A stretch of DNA of 6,073 bases from an uncultured Mycoplasmatota bacterium (lineage in GTDB: Bacteria; Bacillota_I; Bacilli_A; RF39; UBA660), in assembly GCA_946613765.1 (NCBI GenBank), contig CAMOFW010000043.1, positions 1 through 6,073 of the forward strand, read 5' to 3'. Under the pieces are notes generated by a model. It was not told the origin of the DNA and ran no database searches. It saw nothing but the letters and a program-made list of their open reading frames with translations. A program made the position numbers and the translations under genes. Positions 1 to 5,086 of this stretch are shown here, in pieces (position 1 is the first letter of the stretch; each line of letters begins with the position of its first letter).

Positions 1-381
1 ATAAGTTAATGGATTAAATAATAATACAATATATGTAATAATTAATATTATCTTATTATTAGTTATTTTTTTACAAGATAAAGTAAAATATAGAGAAGAT
101 AATATATATAATAAGGTGAAAATAACTGCATAAGATCCCTTTATTAATCTAATTAGCGCTAATAATAAAGGAAATATTACTCCTTTTATTAGTGTTACAT
201 TAGAATAATTACCTAGGTATTCACCATTAGCAATGCTAATCATTTGATTAATCATTAATTTATCATCATATTTTAAATTAGTTAGGTAAAATGATGGTAT
301 ATTACAACTAAAAAAGAATCTTATTAAAGATATAATAATTATAAGTATTATAAACCAATGTTTCTTTATAAAGTCTTTCAT
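1..381 (-). CDS. N-terminal part of a polytopic membrane protein, possibly a GT-C-type glycosyltransferase (truncated by window edge)
   Basis: An open frame of 127 codons starts at ATG 381 and runs off the window at base 1. The start is supported by AGGAG at 393-389, 7 nt upstream. A short cationic N-terminus precedes a hydrophobic helix at residues 8-24. Next comes a polar, probably extracytoplasmic loop (25-65) containing an acidic pair, YDD at 38-40, then further hydrophobic helices at about 68-80, 84-101 and 110-123. An acidic pair in the first outside loop is typical of GT-C membrane glycosyltransferases, which use lipid-linked sugars. The pattern LGNYSNVTLIKG (56-67) followed by a Pro-Leu helix resembles uncharacterised members of such families, but I recognise this only loosely. 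It follows rseP after a terminator and so is probably its own unit. A different polytopic membrane protein is possible; the catalytic assignment is inference. Confidence 0.7.
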   Translation of the reverse strand, partial: MKDFIKKHWFIILIIIISLIRFFFSCNIPSFYLTNLKYDDKLMINQMISIANGEYLGNYSNVTLIKGVIFPLLLALIRLIKGSYAVIFTLLYILSSLYFTLSCKKITNNKIILIITYIVLLFNPLTY

Positions 382-404
382 TATTATTCTCCTACTCTTT
401 TTAT

Positions 405-433
405 ATTATATTAAATAAATTAATTAATTTAAA
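405..433 (-). promoter_or_regulatory. possible promoter of the partial membrane-protein gene
   Basis: A perfect -10 box TATAAT lies at 410-405. At a 17-nt spacing the -35 position reads TTTAAA (433-428), a poor match to TTGACA. The expected start is near 398, giving a leader of about 17 nt that contains the AGGAG ribosome site. In such AT-rich DNA a TATAAT can arise by chance. The position directly after the rseP terminator is the main support. Confidence 0.4.
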
Positions 434-435
434 GT

Positions 436-464
436 AAAAATAAAAAGACTATTTAAAATAGTCT
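436..464 (-). terminator. rho-independent terminator of the cdsA-rseP operon, overlapping the rseP stop
   Basis: On the minus strand, AGACTAT (464-458) pairs perfectly with ATAGTCT (452-446) around a 5-nt loop; two further A-U pairs could close inside the loop. The hairpin is followed by TTTTATTTTT (445-436). The 5' arm encodes the last residues of RseP (Arg-Leu-Phe), and the TAA stop (455-453) lies in the loop and adjoining base, so the terminator is part of the coding sequence. Confidence 0.85.
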
Positions 465-1499
465 AAATATATCTTGAATTGTTACTACTACCATTAATAA
501 TAGTATTAATGCAAATCCTACATAATGGAAGACAGCTTCAACTTTTTGATTAACTTTTCTTCTTAGGATTAATTCAATAAATACAAATAGTACATGACCA
601 CCATCAAATGCTGGGAATGGTAATAAATTAACAAATCCTAAGTTAAGTGATAAGAATGCAGTTAAGTATAGAACTTGAGCTAAACCTAATTTAACACTAT
701 CTGATACTACTGAATAAATACCTACTGGTCCAGATAAAGATTTAAGTGAAATCTTACCAGTAATTAATCCTCCAATAGTTCTTACCATTGAAACATAAAC
801 TGTAGTAAATTTTTTGAATGCATATTTAATGCTTTCAATAAAACCAGTTTTAGTTTCTTGATACATTTGCATACCAAACACTCTTGTTTCAGTACCGTTT
901 TCTTCTTTGATTTCTGGTTTAACAGATACTTTTTCTATTGATCCATCTTGATGTTTTAACTCTAATTCGTATGTATCGTCACTGTCTTTTTTGATTAATT
1001 CAATTTGAGTTAAATCCCATGTTGGTGTTTTTTTACCATTAACACTTATGATTAAGTCACCATCTTTAGCATTAGTTTGTGCTAGTGGTGTATTTTCAAC
1101 TACATGTTCAATCTTAGGTTCCATTGATGGAGCACCCCAAATAATTGCTAAAACAAATAGTAAAACAAAGGCTAAAACAAAGTTATTAAATACACCAGCA
1201 CAAAGAATTAATAATCTTTGCCACCATGGTCTATTACACATAAATTTTTCTTTTTTAACTTTTTTATCGTCTTCTTCTACTTCACCAGCCATTGATACAT
1301 AACCACCAATAGGTAATGCTCTAATTGAATATTGAATCTTATCTTTACCTATGTGCGAATGTATTATTGGTCCCATACCAATTGAAAATTCGTAAATATG
1401 AACTCCACACTTTTTAGCTACAATAAAATGTCCGAATTCATGTACTGTAACTAATACTCCTAAAATAAGGAAAAATACTAATAAATCTATAATCCACAT
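453..1499 (-). CDS. rseP: RseP-type site-2 intramembrane zinc metalloprotease (RasP/YluC family)
   Basis: This 348-residue membrane protease cleaves substrates inside the bilayer, typically anti-sigma factors and leftover signal peptides. The zinc motif HEFGH is at residues 20-24 in the first membrane helix. The conserved loop LPIGGYVSMAGE is at 62-73. A second helix spans about 97-121, and a single PDZ domain about 127-200 follows. LSGPVGI at 255-261 precedes the C-terminal helices. The second metal-site motif NLLPFPAFDGG is at 291-301, with Asp299 as the expected zinc ligand. The usual Leu before Asp-Gly is Phe here, a conservative change. It is shorter than the roughly 420-residue Bacillus RasP but retains the core. 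The start has GAGAGG at 1516-1511, which overlaps the cdsA stop; the two genes are 16 nt apart and surely cotranscribed. Bacillus has dxr between them, which is missing here. The C-terminus forms part of the terminator. Confidence 0.95.
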   Translation of the reverse strand: MWIIDLLVFFLILGVLVTVHEFGHFIVAKKCGVHIYEFSIGMGPIIHSHIGKDKIQYSIRALPIGGYVSMAGEVEEDDKKVKKEKFMCNRPWWQRLLILCAGVFNNFVLAFVLLFVLAIIWGAPSMEPKIEHVVENTPLAQTNAKDGDLIISVNGKKTPTWDLTQIELIKKDSDDTYELELKHQDGSIEKVSVKPEIKEENGTETRVFGMQMYQETKTGFIESIKYAFKKFTTVYVSMVRTIGGLITGKISLKSLSGPVGIYSVVSDSVKLGLAQVLYLTAFLSLNLGFVNLLPFPAFDGGHVLFVFIELILRRKVNQKVEAVFHYVGFALILLLMVVVTIQDIFRLF

Positions 1500-1515
1500 A
1501 ATTTAATCATCCTCT

Positions 1516-2298
1516 CTATATAACTGCTATAATTAGTGCATATACTAGTGTTGTAAGTAAAAGTGAATCAAATCTATCTAATATACCACCATGTCCTGGT
1601 ATTAAATTAGAGAAATCTTTAATATTATGTTCTCTTTTTATCTTACTAAACAATAAATCCCCTATTTGACATGCTATATTTAATAATAATGTAATAATTA
1701 TTGTTATAATTACTCTTTCTTTACTAACTAGAAAATAATATGTTAAGAAACCAAATACTAAACCAAATGATATACCTGCAATATTACCCTCTAATGTTTT
1801 ATTTGGTGATATTTTACTATATTTAGTTTTACCAAACTTTGATCCTATTAAAAAGGCAAAAATATCATTAAATATAACACATGATACCAAATATAATAAA
1901 ATTGGTTTATTATACGTATTAAATAATGTAAAACTACATAAGGATAAACCTATAAAAATAATCATAGCAATTAGTGAAAATGCATCAGATGTTAAATAAT
2001 TATCTTGATATTTAGGTATTAATGTAGGAATAAGTAATGATACAAAAGTAAATATTAATGGATAATATTTAACTTTTAATATAGTATCATATATATTTTT
2101 ATTAAATATTATTATTGATACTATAGATATTAATCCTAAAATTATTACTGGTAATGGATATTTTTTTAAAGATATTATTTCTTTATACATAAGTACTGAT
2201 AATAATGTAGTTAAAATTATAAAGTATTTACTATCTAAAAAATAAAATCCAATAAATATTAATGCTAATAATATTCCACTTATAAGTCTTTTTTTCAT
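1516..2298 (-). CDS. cdsA: CdsA, phosphatidate cytidylyltransferase (CDP-diglyceride synthase)
   Basis: CdsA makes CDP-diacylglycerol from CTP and phosphatidic acid at the cytoplasmic membrane, the branch point for phosphatidylglycerol and cardiolipin. The family signature is complete at residues 218-244: Ser-Lys-Ile-Lys-Arg, then Lys-Asp, then PGHGG-I-L-DRFD. A second conserved block with Asp145 and SPNKTLEG (164-171) precedes it. The rest is about seven or eight hydrophobic helices, matching the usual 260-280 residue length. I start it at ATG 2298 (260 aa, MKKRLISG), which has GGGTGA four bases upstream. The frame is open back to 2364, but that longer start lies inside the khpA terminator and upstream of the promoter, so it cannot be used from this transcript. 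It forms an operon with rseP (16-nt gap). The uppS gene that often precedes cdsA is not adjacent. Confidence 0.95.
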   Translation of the reverse strand: MKKRLISGILLALIFIGFYFLDSKYFIILTTLLSVLMYKEIISLKKYPLPVIILGLISIVSIIIFNKNIYDTILKVKYYPLIFTFVSLLIPTLIPKYQDNYLTSDAFSLIAMIIFIGLSLCSFTLFNTYNKPILLYLVSCVIFNDIFAFLIGSKFGKTKYSKISPNKTLEGNIAGISFGLVFGFLTYYFLVSKERVIITIIITLLLNIACQIGDLLFSKIKREHNIKDFSNLIPGHGGILDRFDSLLLTTLVYALIIAVI

Positions 2299-2302
2299 AG
2301 TT

Positions 2303-2308
2303 TCACCC
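2303..2308 (-). promoter_or_regulatory. Shine-Dalgarno site GGGTGA that fixes the cdsA start
   Basis: GGGTGA ends four bases before ATG 2298. An upstream in-frame ATG at 2310 overlaps this site and has no ribosome site of its own, so the MKKRL start is preferred. Confidence 0.75.
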
Positions 2309-2314
2309 ATTAAA

Positions 2315-2343
2315 AGTATACTACTTATATAGTTTTTTAACAA
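2315..2343 (-). promoter_or_regulatory. sigma-A-type promoter of cdsA-rseP
   Basis: The -35 box TTGTTA (2343-2338, four of six consensus bases) and the -10 box TATACT (2320-2315, five of six) are separated by exactly 17 nt. The expected start is at about 2310-2308, leaving a leader of only about 10-12 nt that begins almost at the ribosome site. The -35 box begins one base after the U-tract of the khpA terminator. Confidence 0.7.
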
Positions 2344-2344
2344 C

Positions 2345-2372
2345 AAAAAAAGGTAATTTAACATTACCCTTT
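2345..2372 (-). terminator. rho-independent terminator of rpsP-khpA
   Basis: GGTAAT pairs with ATTACC on the minus strand (2368-2363 with 2357-2352) around a 5-nt loop. The stem can extend through flanking AAA/TTT past a bulged G, and seven U residues follow (2351-2345). It begins a few bases after the khpA stop. Confidence 0.88.
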
Positions 2373-2374
2373 AC

Positions 2375-2620
2375 TTAAAATGAATCAATATTAATCTTGA
2401 TTTTCTTTAAACCTAAGATATATGCATGTGCTTGAACTAGAGTACGAATAGCTTTTGCAGTGTTACCGCTTTTACCAATTACTGTTCCTCTATCACTTTC
2501 ACATACAATAACTTCTAAAATAATTGAGTCGTCTTCGCCACCGAATTCAGATACTTTAACCATATCTGGTTCACTAACGATACTCTTAACTAAATATTCA
2601 GTAAATTCTTTAATATTCAT
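2375..2620 (-). CDS. khpA: KhpA, small KH-domain RNA-binding protein (YlqC family)
   Basis: The protein has 81 residues, the normal size for the family, and is essentially a single KH domain. The RNA-binding loop GKSG is at residues 49-52 within VIGKSGNTAKAIRTLV, preceded by a typical strand (SIILEVIVCESD). In Firmicutes KhpA pairs with KhpB (Jag/EloR) and binds many RNAs, affecting cell elongation and division. AGAGG at 2632-2628 lies 7 nt before the ATG. The rpsP stop is 14 nt upstream, so the genes are cotranscribed, as in many Firmicutes. The usual rimM, trmD and rplS do not follow; a terminator does. Confidence 0.93.
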   Translation of the reverse strand: MNIKEFTEYLVKSIVSEPDMVKVSEFGGEDDSIILEVIVCESDRGTVIGKSGNTAKAIRTLVQAHAYILGLKKIKINIDSF

Positions 2621-2634
2621 AAACTATCCTCTTA

Positions 2635-2931
2635 TTACTTTGTTTTTTTAGTAGTTTTCTTAGTTGTTTTTTTAGAATCTGCAAATTTTTTCATAACTCC
2701 TGCATTAGCAAGTAAAGATCTAACTGTTTCAGTTGGTTCAGCACCATTACCTAACCAGTATAAAGCTCTTTCTTCGTTAACATTAATTTCAGCTTCTTTT
2801 TTAATTGGATTATAAGTACCAACTGTTTCAATGAATCTACCATCTCTTGGGCTTCTTGAATCAGCAGCTACAATTCTATAGAATGGTTTTTGTTTAGCAC
2901 CCATTCTTTTTAATCTTAATTTAACAGCCAT
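2635..2931 (-). CDS. rpsP: 30S ribosomal protein S16
   Basis: This small-subunit protein stabilises 16S rRNA folding during 30S assembly. The family N-terminus MAVKLRLKRMGAKQKPFYRI is at residues 1-20, followed by the conserved VAADSRSPRDGRFIE (21-35) and VGTYNP (37-42). With this start the protein is 98 residues, slightly longer than average because of a low-complexity basic tail (85-98) built of Lys-Lys-Thr-Thr units. The start at 2931 is fixed by homology and by GGAGG at 2943-2939, 7 nt upstream. The frame is open further back to 2991, but those codons lie upstream of and within the promoter. It heads the rpsP-khpA operon and has the strongest promoter in the window, as expected for a ribosomal protein gene. 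Confidence 0.97.
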   Translation of the reverse strand: MAVKLRLKRMGAKQKPFYRIVAADSRSPRDGRFIETVGTYNPIKKEAEINVNEERALYWLGNGAEPTETVRSLLANAGVMKKFADSKKTTKKTTKKTK

Positions 2932-2938
2932 GTTTTTG

Positions 2939-2943
2939 CCTCC
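2939..2943 (-). promoter_or_regulatory. Shine-Dalgarno site GGAGG of rpsP
   Basis: GGAGG ends 7 nt before ATG 2931 and is the best ribosome site in the window. It decides the start against the longer open frame to 2991. Confidence 0.88.
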
Positions 2944-2962
2944 ATTTCTTAAATACATATAA

Positions 2963-2991
2963 ATTTTATCAAATAATAATAAAAGTGTCAA
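2963..2991 (-). promoter_or_regulatory. strong extended -10 sigma-A promoter of rpsP-khpA
   Basis: A perfect -35 TTGACA (2991-2986), a 17-nt spacer and -10 TAAAAT (2968-2963, five of six) are preceded by TGA, giving an extended -10. The expected start is near 2956, about 25 nt before the ATG. The -35 hexamer lies wholly within the 3' arm of the terminator of the upstream CotE-like gene. Confidence 0.9.
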
Positions 2992-3008
2992 CCTTTTTTG
3001 GTTAACAC
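2976..3008 (-). terminator. rho-independent terminator of the CotE-like gene
   Basis: GTGTTAACC (3008-3000) pairs with GGTTGACAC (2993-2985) over nine positions including one U-G wobble, around a loop of six A residues. TTTTATTATT follows. The stem begins at the first base after the TAA stop (3011-3009). Its 3' arm doubles as the rpsP -35 box. Confidence 0.87.
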
Positions 3009-3515
3009 TTATTTATCTAAATAATTAGTATTTATTTCTTCATCTTTAATATCTTCTTTTATTTCTATATAATCATCTGTAGTTGATTCAATTGGTACTT
3101 TAATTGTTGTATCTGCAATTACTTCAGTTGCTAATTCTTTACTAACTTCTAACTTTATTGTATTATCTTCTATTTTAGCATCATTAACAACTGGATTAGT
3201 TAAGCTTCTTACTTTTACATCACTACTTTCAATATTATCATTTATATTAATATTTAATATATCGTTATAATTGTAAGTATATTTAGCTACATTAGTTTTA
3301 GTATTATTATCATAAGAATACCAAACATTAATATCGTATTTACCATTAACTAATACGTCCTTATTATTTAAAATTCCATTAAAATTATGATTAATAATCC
3401 AACAACCTAATATAGTATCTGGTTTATCATCTATATTAAAAGATATATTATCAATACTATTTTTCTTTAATTTACCTATGATAGCTTTAGTTACTATCTC
3501 TTTATAGTTATTCAT
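3009..3515 (-). CDS. cotE: CotE-like outer spore coat morphogenetic protein
   Basis: The protein has 168 residues, against about 181 in Bacillus. The CotE family pattern is clear: YKEIVTKAIIGK (4-15), ILGCWIINH (35-43), YDINVWYSYDNNTKT (60-74) and LATEVIADTTIKV (128-140), followed by an acidic tail (146-168). In Bacillus subtilis CotE coats the forespore and recruits the outer coat layer. I recognise the family from memory of its conserved blocks; spore function here is inference. The start at 3515 matches the family N-terminus and has AAGGTGA four bases upstream. The frame stays open to 3593, but that would overlap the LCP terminator and 3' end and precede the ribosome site. It is a single-gene unit between two terminators, with a CATACACT motif upstream. 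The mutS/mutL neighbourhood seen in Bacillus is absent. A non-sporulating organism might have reused this fold. Confidence 0.88.
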   Translation of the reverse strand: MNNYKEIVTKAIIGKLKKNSIDNISFNIDDKPDTILGCWIINHNFNGILNNKDVLVNGKYDINVWYSYDNNTKTNVAKYTYNYNDILNININDNIESSDVKVRSLTNPVVNDAKIEDNTIKLEVSKELATEVIADTTIKVPIESTTDDYIEIKEDIKDEEINTNYLDK

Positions 3516-3519
3516 ATAT

Positions 3520-3526
3520 TCACCTT
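3520..3526 (-). promoter_or_regulatory. Shine-Dalgarno site AAGGTGA of the CotE-like gene
   Basis: AAGGTGA ends four bases before ATG 3515. It fixes the start at MNNYKEI, the start that also matches the CotE family. Confidence 0.8.
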
Positions 3527-3533
3527 CTATAGT

Positions 3534-3541
3534 AGTGTATG
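3534..3541 (-). promoter_or_regulatory. candidate sporulation sigma-E-type -10 element upstream of the CotE-like gene
   Basis: CATACACT (3541-3534) fits the Bacillus sigma-E -10 consensus CATACAnT at every fixed position; with the next base it also fits the sigma-K -10 form CATAnnnTA. The expected start is about 3527, giving a leader of about 12 nt, in line with neighbouring genes. The -35 region is only a weak match (GCAATTA at 3561-3555, with a 13-nt spacer). The embedded TACACT could also act as a poor sigma-A -10. Confidence 0.45.
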
Positions 3542-3563
3542 CTTTTATGTTAAATAATTGCAT

Positions 3564-3597
3564 AAAAAAAGAGTTATGATTCATACATAACACTTTT
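3564..3597 (-). terminator. rho-independent terminator embedded in the 3' end of the LCP gene
   Basis: AAAAG-T-GTTATG (3597-3586) pairs with CATAAC-T-CTTTT (3578-3567): eleven pairs with one T-T mismatch and a 7-nt loop, running into a seven-U tract (3570-3564). The 5' arm and loop encode the last residues of the LCP protein, and its TAA stop (3576-3574) lies in the 3' arm. Confidence 0.87.
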
Positions 3598-5004
3598 CAT
3601 TTTAGCACTTGCATTGCTTACACTGTCTTGATTTGGTCTCATAACATAATCTTTTACTGTTCCTAAGTGTACAAAGTCACTTGAATCACTACCAGTAACA
3701 GATTGTTGATCAAAAGTCCAGTTATTACCGTCTATTGCACTCTTGGCAATTTGTGTAACCAAATCTTGAGGTATATTAGTTGAATATAATTCACTTACTT
3801 TATTTAATACATTACTAAAGTTAGTTAGTGAATTAAGTGATGCCATTTTCTTAAATAAACTAATCATTATAGCTTGGCAATTTTTTTGTCTTTGTCTATC
3901 ACCATCACTATAGGCTTTTCTTTCTCTTGAAATAGTTAGTATTTCAATACCTGAATATGTATGGCATCCTTTTTTTACATTTAATTTAGGACCTTTAGTA
4001 TCATCATATGTATCAGTAATTAGTGCATGAGTTGTAGTAAAACTCTTATCAGAACAGAATTCTAAACCACCTAAAGTATCAACTAATCCAATAATACTAT
4101 GAGTATTAACTTTTAAGAAATAGTTTACATCTACACTAAATAAGTTTTCCATAACTCCAATTGAATTATTTACTCCACCAGCATAGCCAAGTAAGTCTTT
4201 CATACCTAGTTTTGGTACATATACATAGAAATCTCTAGGTATAGAAGTCAATAATATTTTATGAGTTTTCTTATTAATAGTAACTACCATATTAAAATCA
4301 AAGTTATTAGCAAAATCAGTACCACCTAAGTAAATATTTACATAATCACCATTTACTTCTTTTTTTGATACTTCATTTTCTACTTCAATATCAACACTAT
4401 ATAATATTTTATAATTAGCTTCTTTTAAATCTTTTACTGATTCAAGTAATGATTCATATAAGTTCTTTTCAATATATGTTGCTTCAATTTTTTTATTATT
4501 TACATCATTAAATGTAGAGAATACATTATCATATTTTTGTTCAGTAAATGATACAGTTTCTTTTAATTTATTTAAAGCATCATTAATATTAGGAACTAAT
4601 TCAAAATAACCAATAGTTTTATCTTTTAATTCATTAATATCATTAAATGTATCTTGTTTAGTTAATACATAATATGTTGATGTATATGTATCTTTTCCTT
4701 CTTTAAATGCTTTACCTAAGAAATCTACAATAGTAGATGTATAATAAGCTCCAACTGTAGATACACTTATTGTAATAACAGTAAGTATTATTCCTATTAT
4801 TTTAAATACTTTTTTACTCTTTTTTTGAGTAAATAGCATTATTAGTCCTAATAATACTAATAATACTATAATAGCTATAATTAAGTATTTAAATGGTAGT
4901 ATATCAAGTCTAATTAACTTATATACTAAAAATAATACAAGTAATATATCTATACATATAAATGTAAGAGATAACTTACTATATCTTGATAAGAATTTTT
5001 TCAT
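3574..5004 (-). CDS. LytR-CpsA-Psr (LCP) family cell-wall polymer ligase with three N-terminal membrane helices
   Basis: LCP proteins transfer anionic polymers such as teichoic acid or capsule from polyprenyl-phosphate carriers to peptidoglycan outside the membrane. With the start at 5004 (476 aa) there are hydrophobic helices at about 11-31, 38-58 and 66-88. A region at 112-203 (TKQDTF, DKTIGYFELVPN, KKIEATYIEKN) resembles a small solute-binding-type domain, as in the accessory domain of streptococcal CpsA-like proteins. The LCP domain spans about 221-387: GGTDF (227-231), SIPRDFYVYV with Arg257, and ERKAYSDGDRQRQKN ending at 375, whose Arg and Asp residues bind the lipid pyrophosphate and metal. 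Cysteines 317, 347 and 376 are notable. ATG 5016 (480 aa) is an alternative but would leave a leader of only about 4 nt. The gene lies between two terminators. Which polymer it attaches cannot be read from sequence. Confidence 0.92.
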   Translation of the reverse strand: MKKFLSRYSKLSLTFICIDILLVLFLVYKLIRLDILPFKYLIIAIIVLLVLLGLIMLFTQKKSKKVFKIIGIILTVITISVSTVGAYYTSTIVDFLGKAFKEGKDTYTSTYYVLTKQDTFNDINELKDKTIGYFELVPNINDALNKLKETVSFTEQKYDNVFSTFNDVNNKKIEATYIEKNLYESLLESVKDLKEANYKILYSVDIEVENEVSKKEVNGDYVNIYLGGTDFANNFDFNMVVTINKKTHKILLTSIPRDFYVYVPKLGMKDLLGYAGGVNNSIGVMENLFSVDVNYFLKVNTHSIIGLVDTLGGLEFCSDKSFTTTHALITDTYDDTKGPKLNVKKGCHTYSGIEILTISRERKAYSDGDRQRQKNCQAIMISLFKKMASLNSLTNFSNVLNKVSELYSTNIPQDLVTQIAKSAIDGNNWTFDQQSVTGSDSSDFVHLGTVKDYVMRPNQDSVSNASAKMKSVMYES

Positions 5005-5008
5005 AATA

Positions 5009-5014
5009 TCACTC
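5009..5014 (-). promoter_or_regulatory. weak Shine-Dalgarno site GAGTGA that favours the 5004 start of the LCP gene
   Basis: GAGTGA ends four bases before ATG 5004, the same geometry as GGGTGA in front of cdsA and AAGGTGA in front of the CotE-like gene. Nothing similar precedes the alternative ATG at 5016. Confidence 0.5.
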
Positions 5015-5026
5015 ATTTCTAAAAAT

Positions 5027-5055
5027 ATTATACTATATTAAATCTATAATTAATA
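5027..5055 (-). promoter_or_regulatory. probable promoter of the LCP gene
   Basis: A perfect TATAAT -10 box lies at 5032-5027, with an expected start at A5020, about 16 nt before ATG 5004. At 17-nt spacing the -35 position reads TATTAA (5055-5050), a poor match. It directly follows the kinase-gene terminator. Confidence 0.5.
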
Positions 5056-5086
5056 GAAAATTCTTAGATTATTTATCTAAGAATTT
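5050..5086 (-). terminator. rho-independent terminator overlapping the 3' end of the kinase gene
   Basis: AAATTCTTAGAT (5086-5075) pairs perfectly over 12 bp with ATCTAAGAATTT (5069-5058) around a 5-nt loop (5074-5070). The U-tract is short (four U, then C, then UAUU). The 5' arm encodes Lys-Phe-Leu-Asp near the C-terminus, and the TAA stop (5071-5069) spans the loop and the first base of the 3' arm. Confidence 0.8.

Noticed and set aside
1048..1302. Plus-strand open frame of 84 codons
   Set aside because: It lies entirely within rseP on the opposite strand, has low-complexity Ser/Thr/Asn-rich content and no ribosome site; it is a shadow of the real gene.
2299..2364. Longer CdsA N-terminus starting at 2364
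   Set aside because: That start is inside the khpA terminator hairpin and upstream of the cdsA promoter, and the extra residues do not belong to the family.
2460..2651. Plus-strand open frame of 63 codons
   Set aside because: It is antisense to khpA and the rpsP end, with no start signal or recognisable product.
2638..2676. Repeat-like Lys-Lys-Thr-Thr tail of S16 as a mobile or regulatory repeat
   Set aside because: It is a short low-complexity basic tail, common at the ends of ribosomal proteins in AT-rich genomes, with no copies elsewhere in the window.
2932..2991. Longer S16 N-terminus starting at 2991
   Set aside because: Those codons include the promoter -35 and -10 boxes; the family N-terminus MAVKLRLKR and GGAGG mark 2931.
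3516..3593. CotE-like gene starting at 3593 and overlapping the LCP gene
   Set aside because: The extension covers the LCP terminator and the CATACACT element, has no ribosome site, and does not match the CotE N-terminus.
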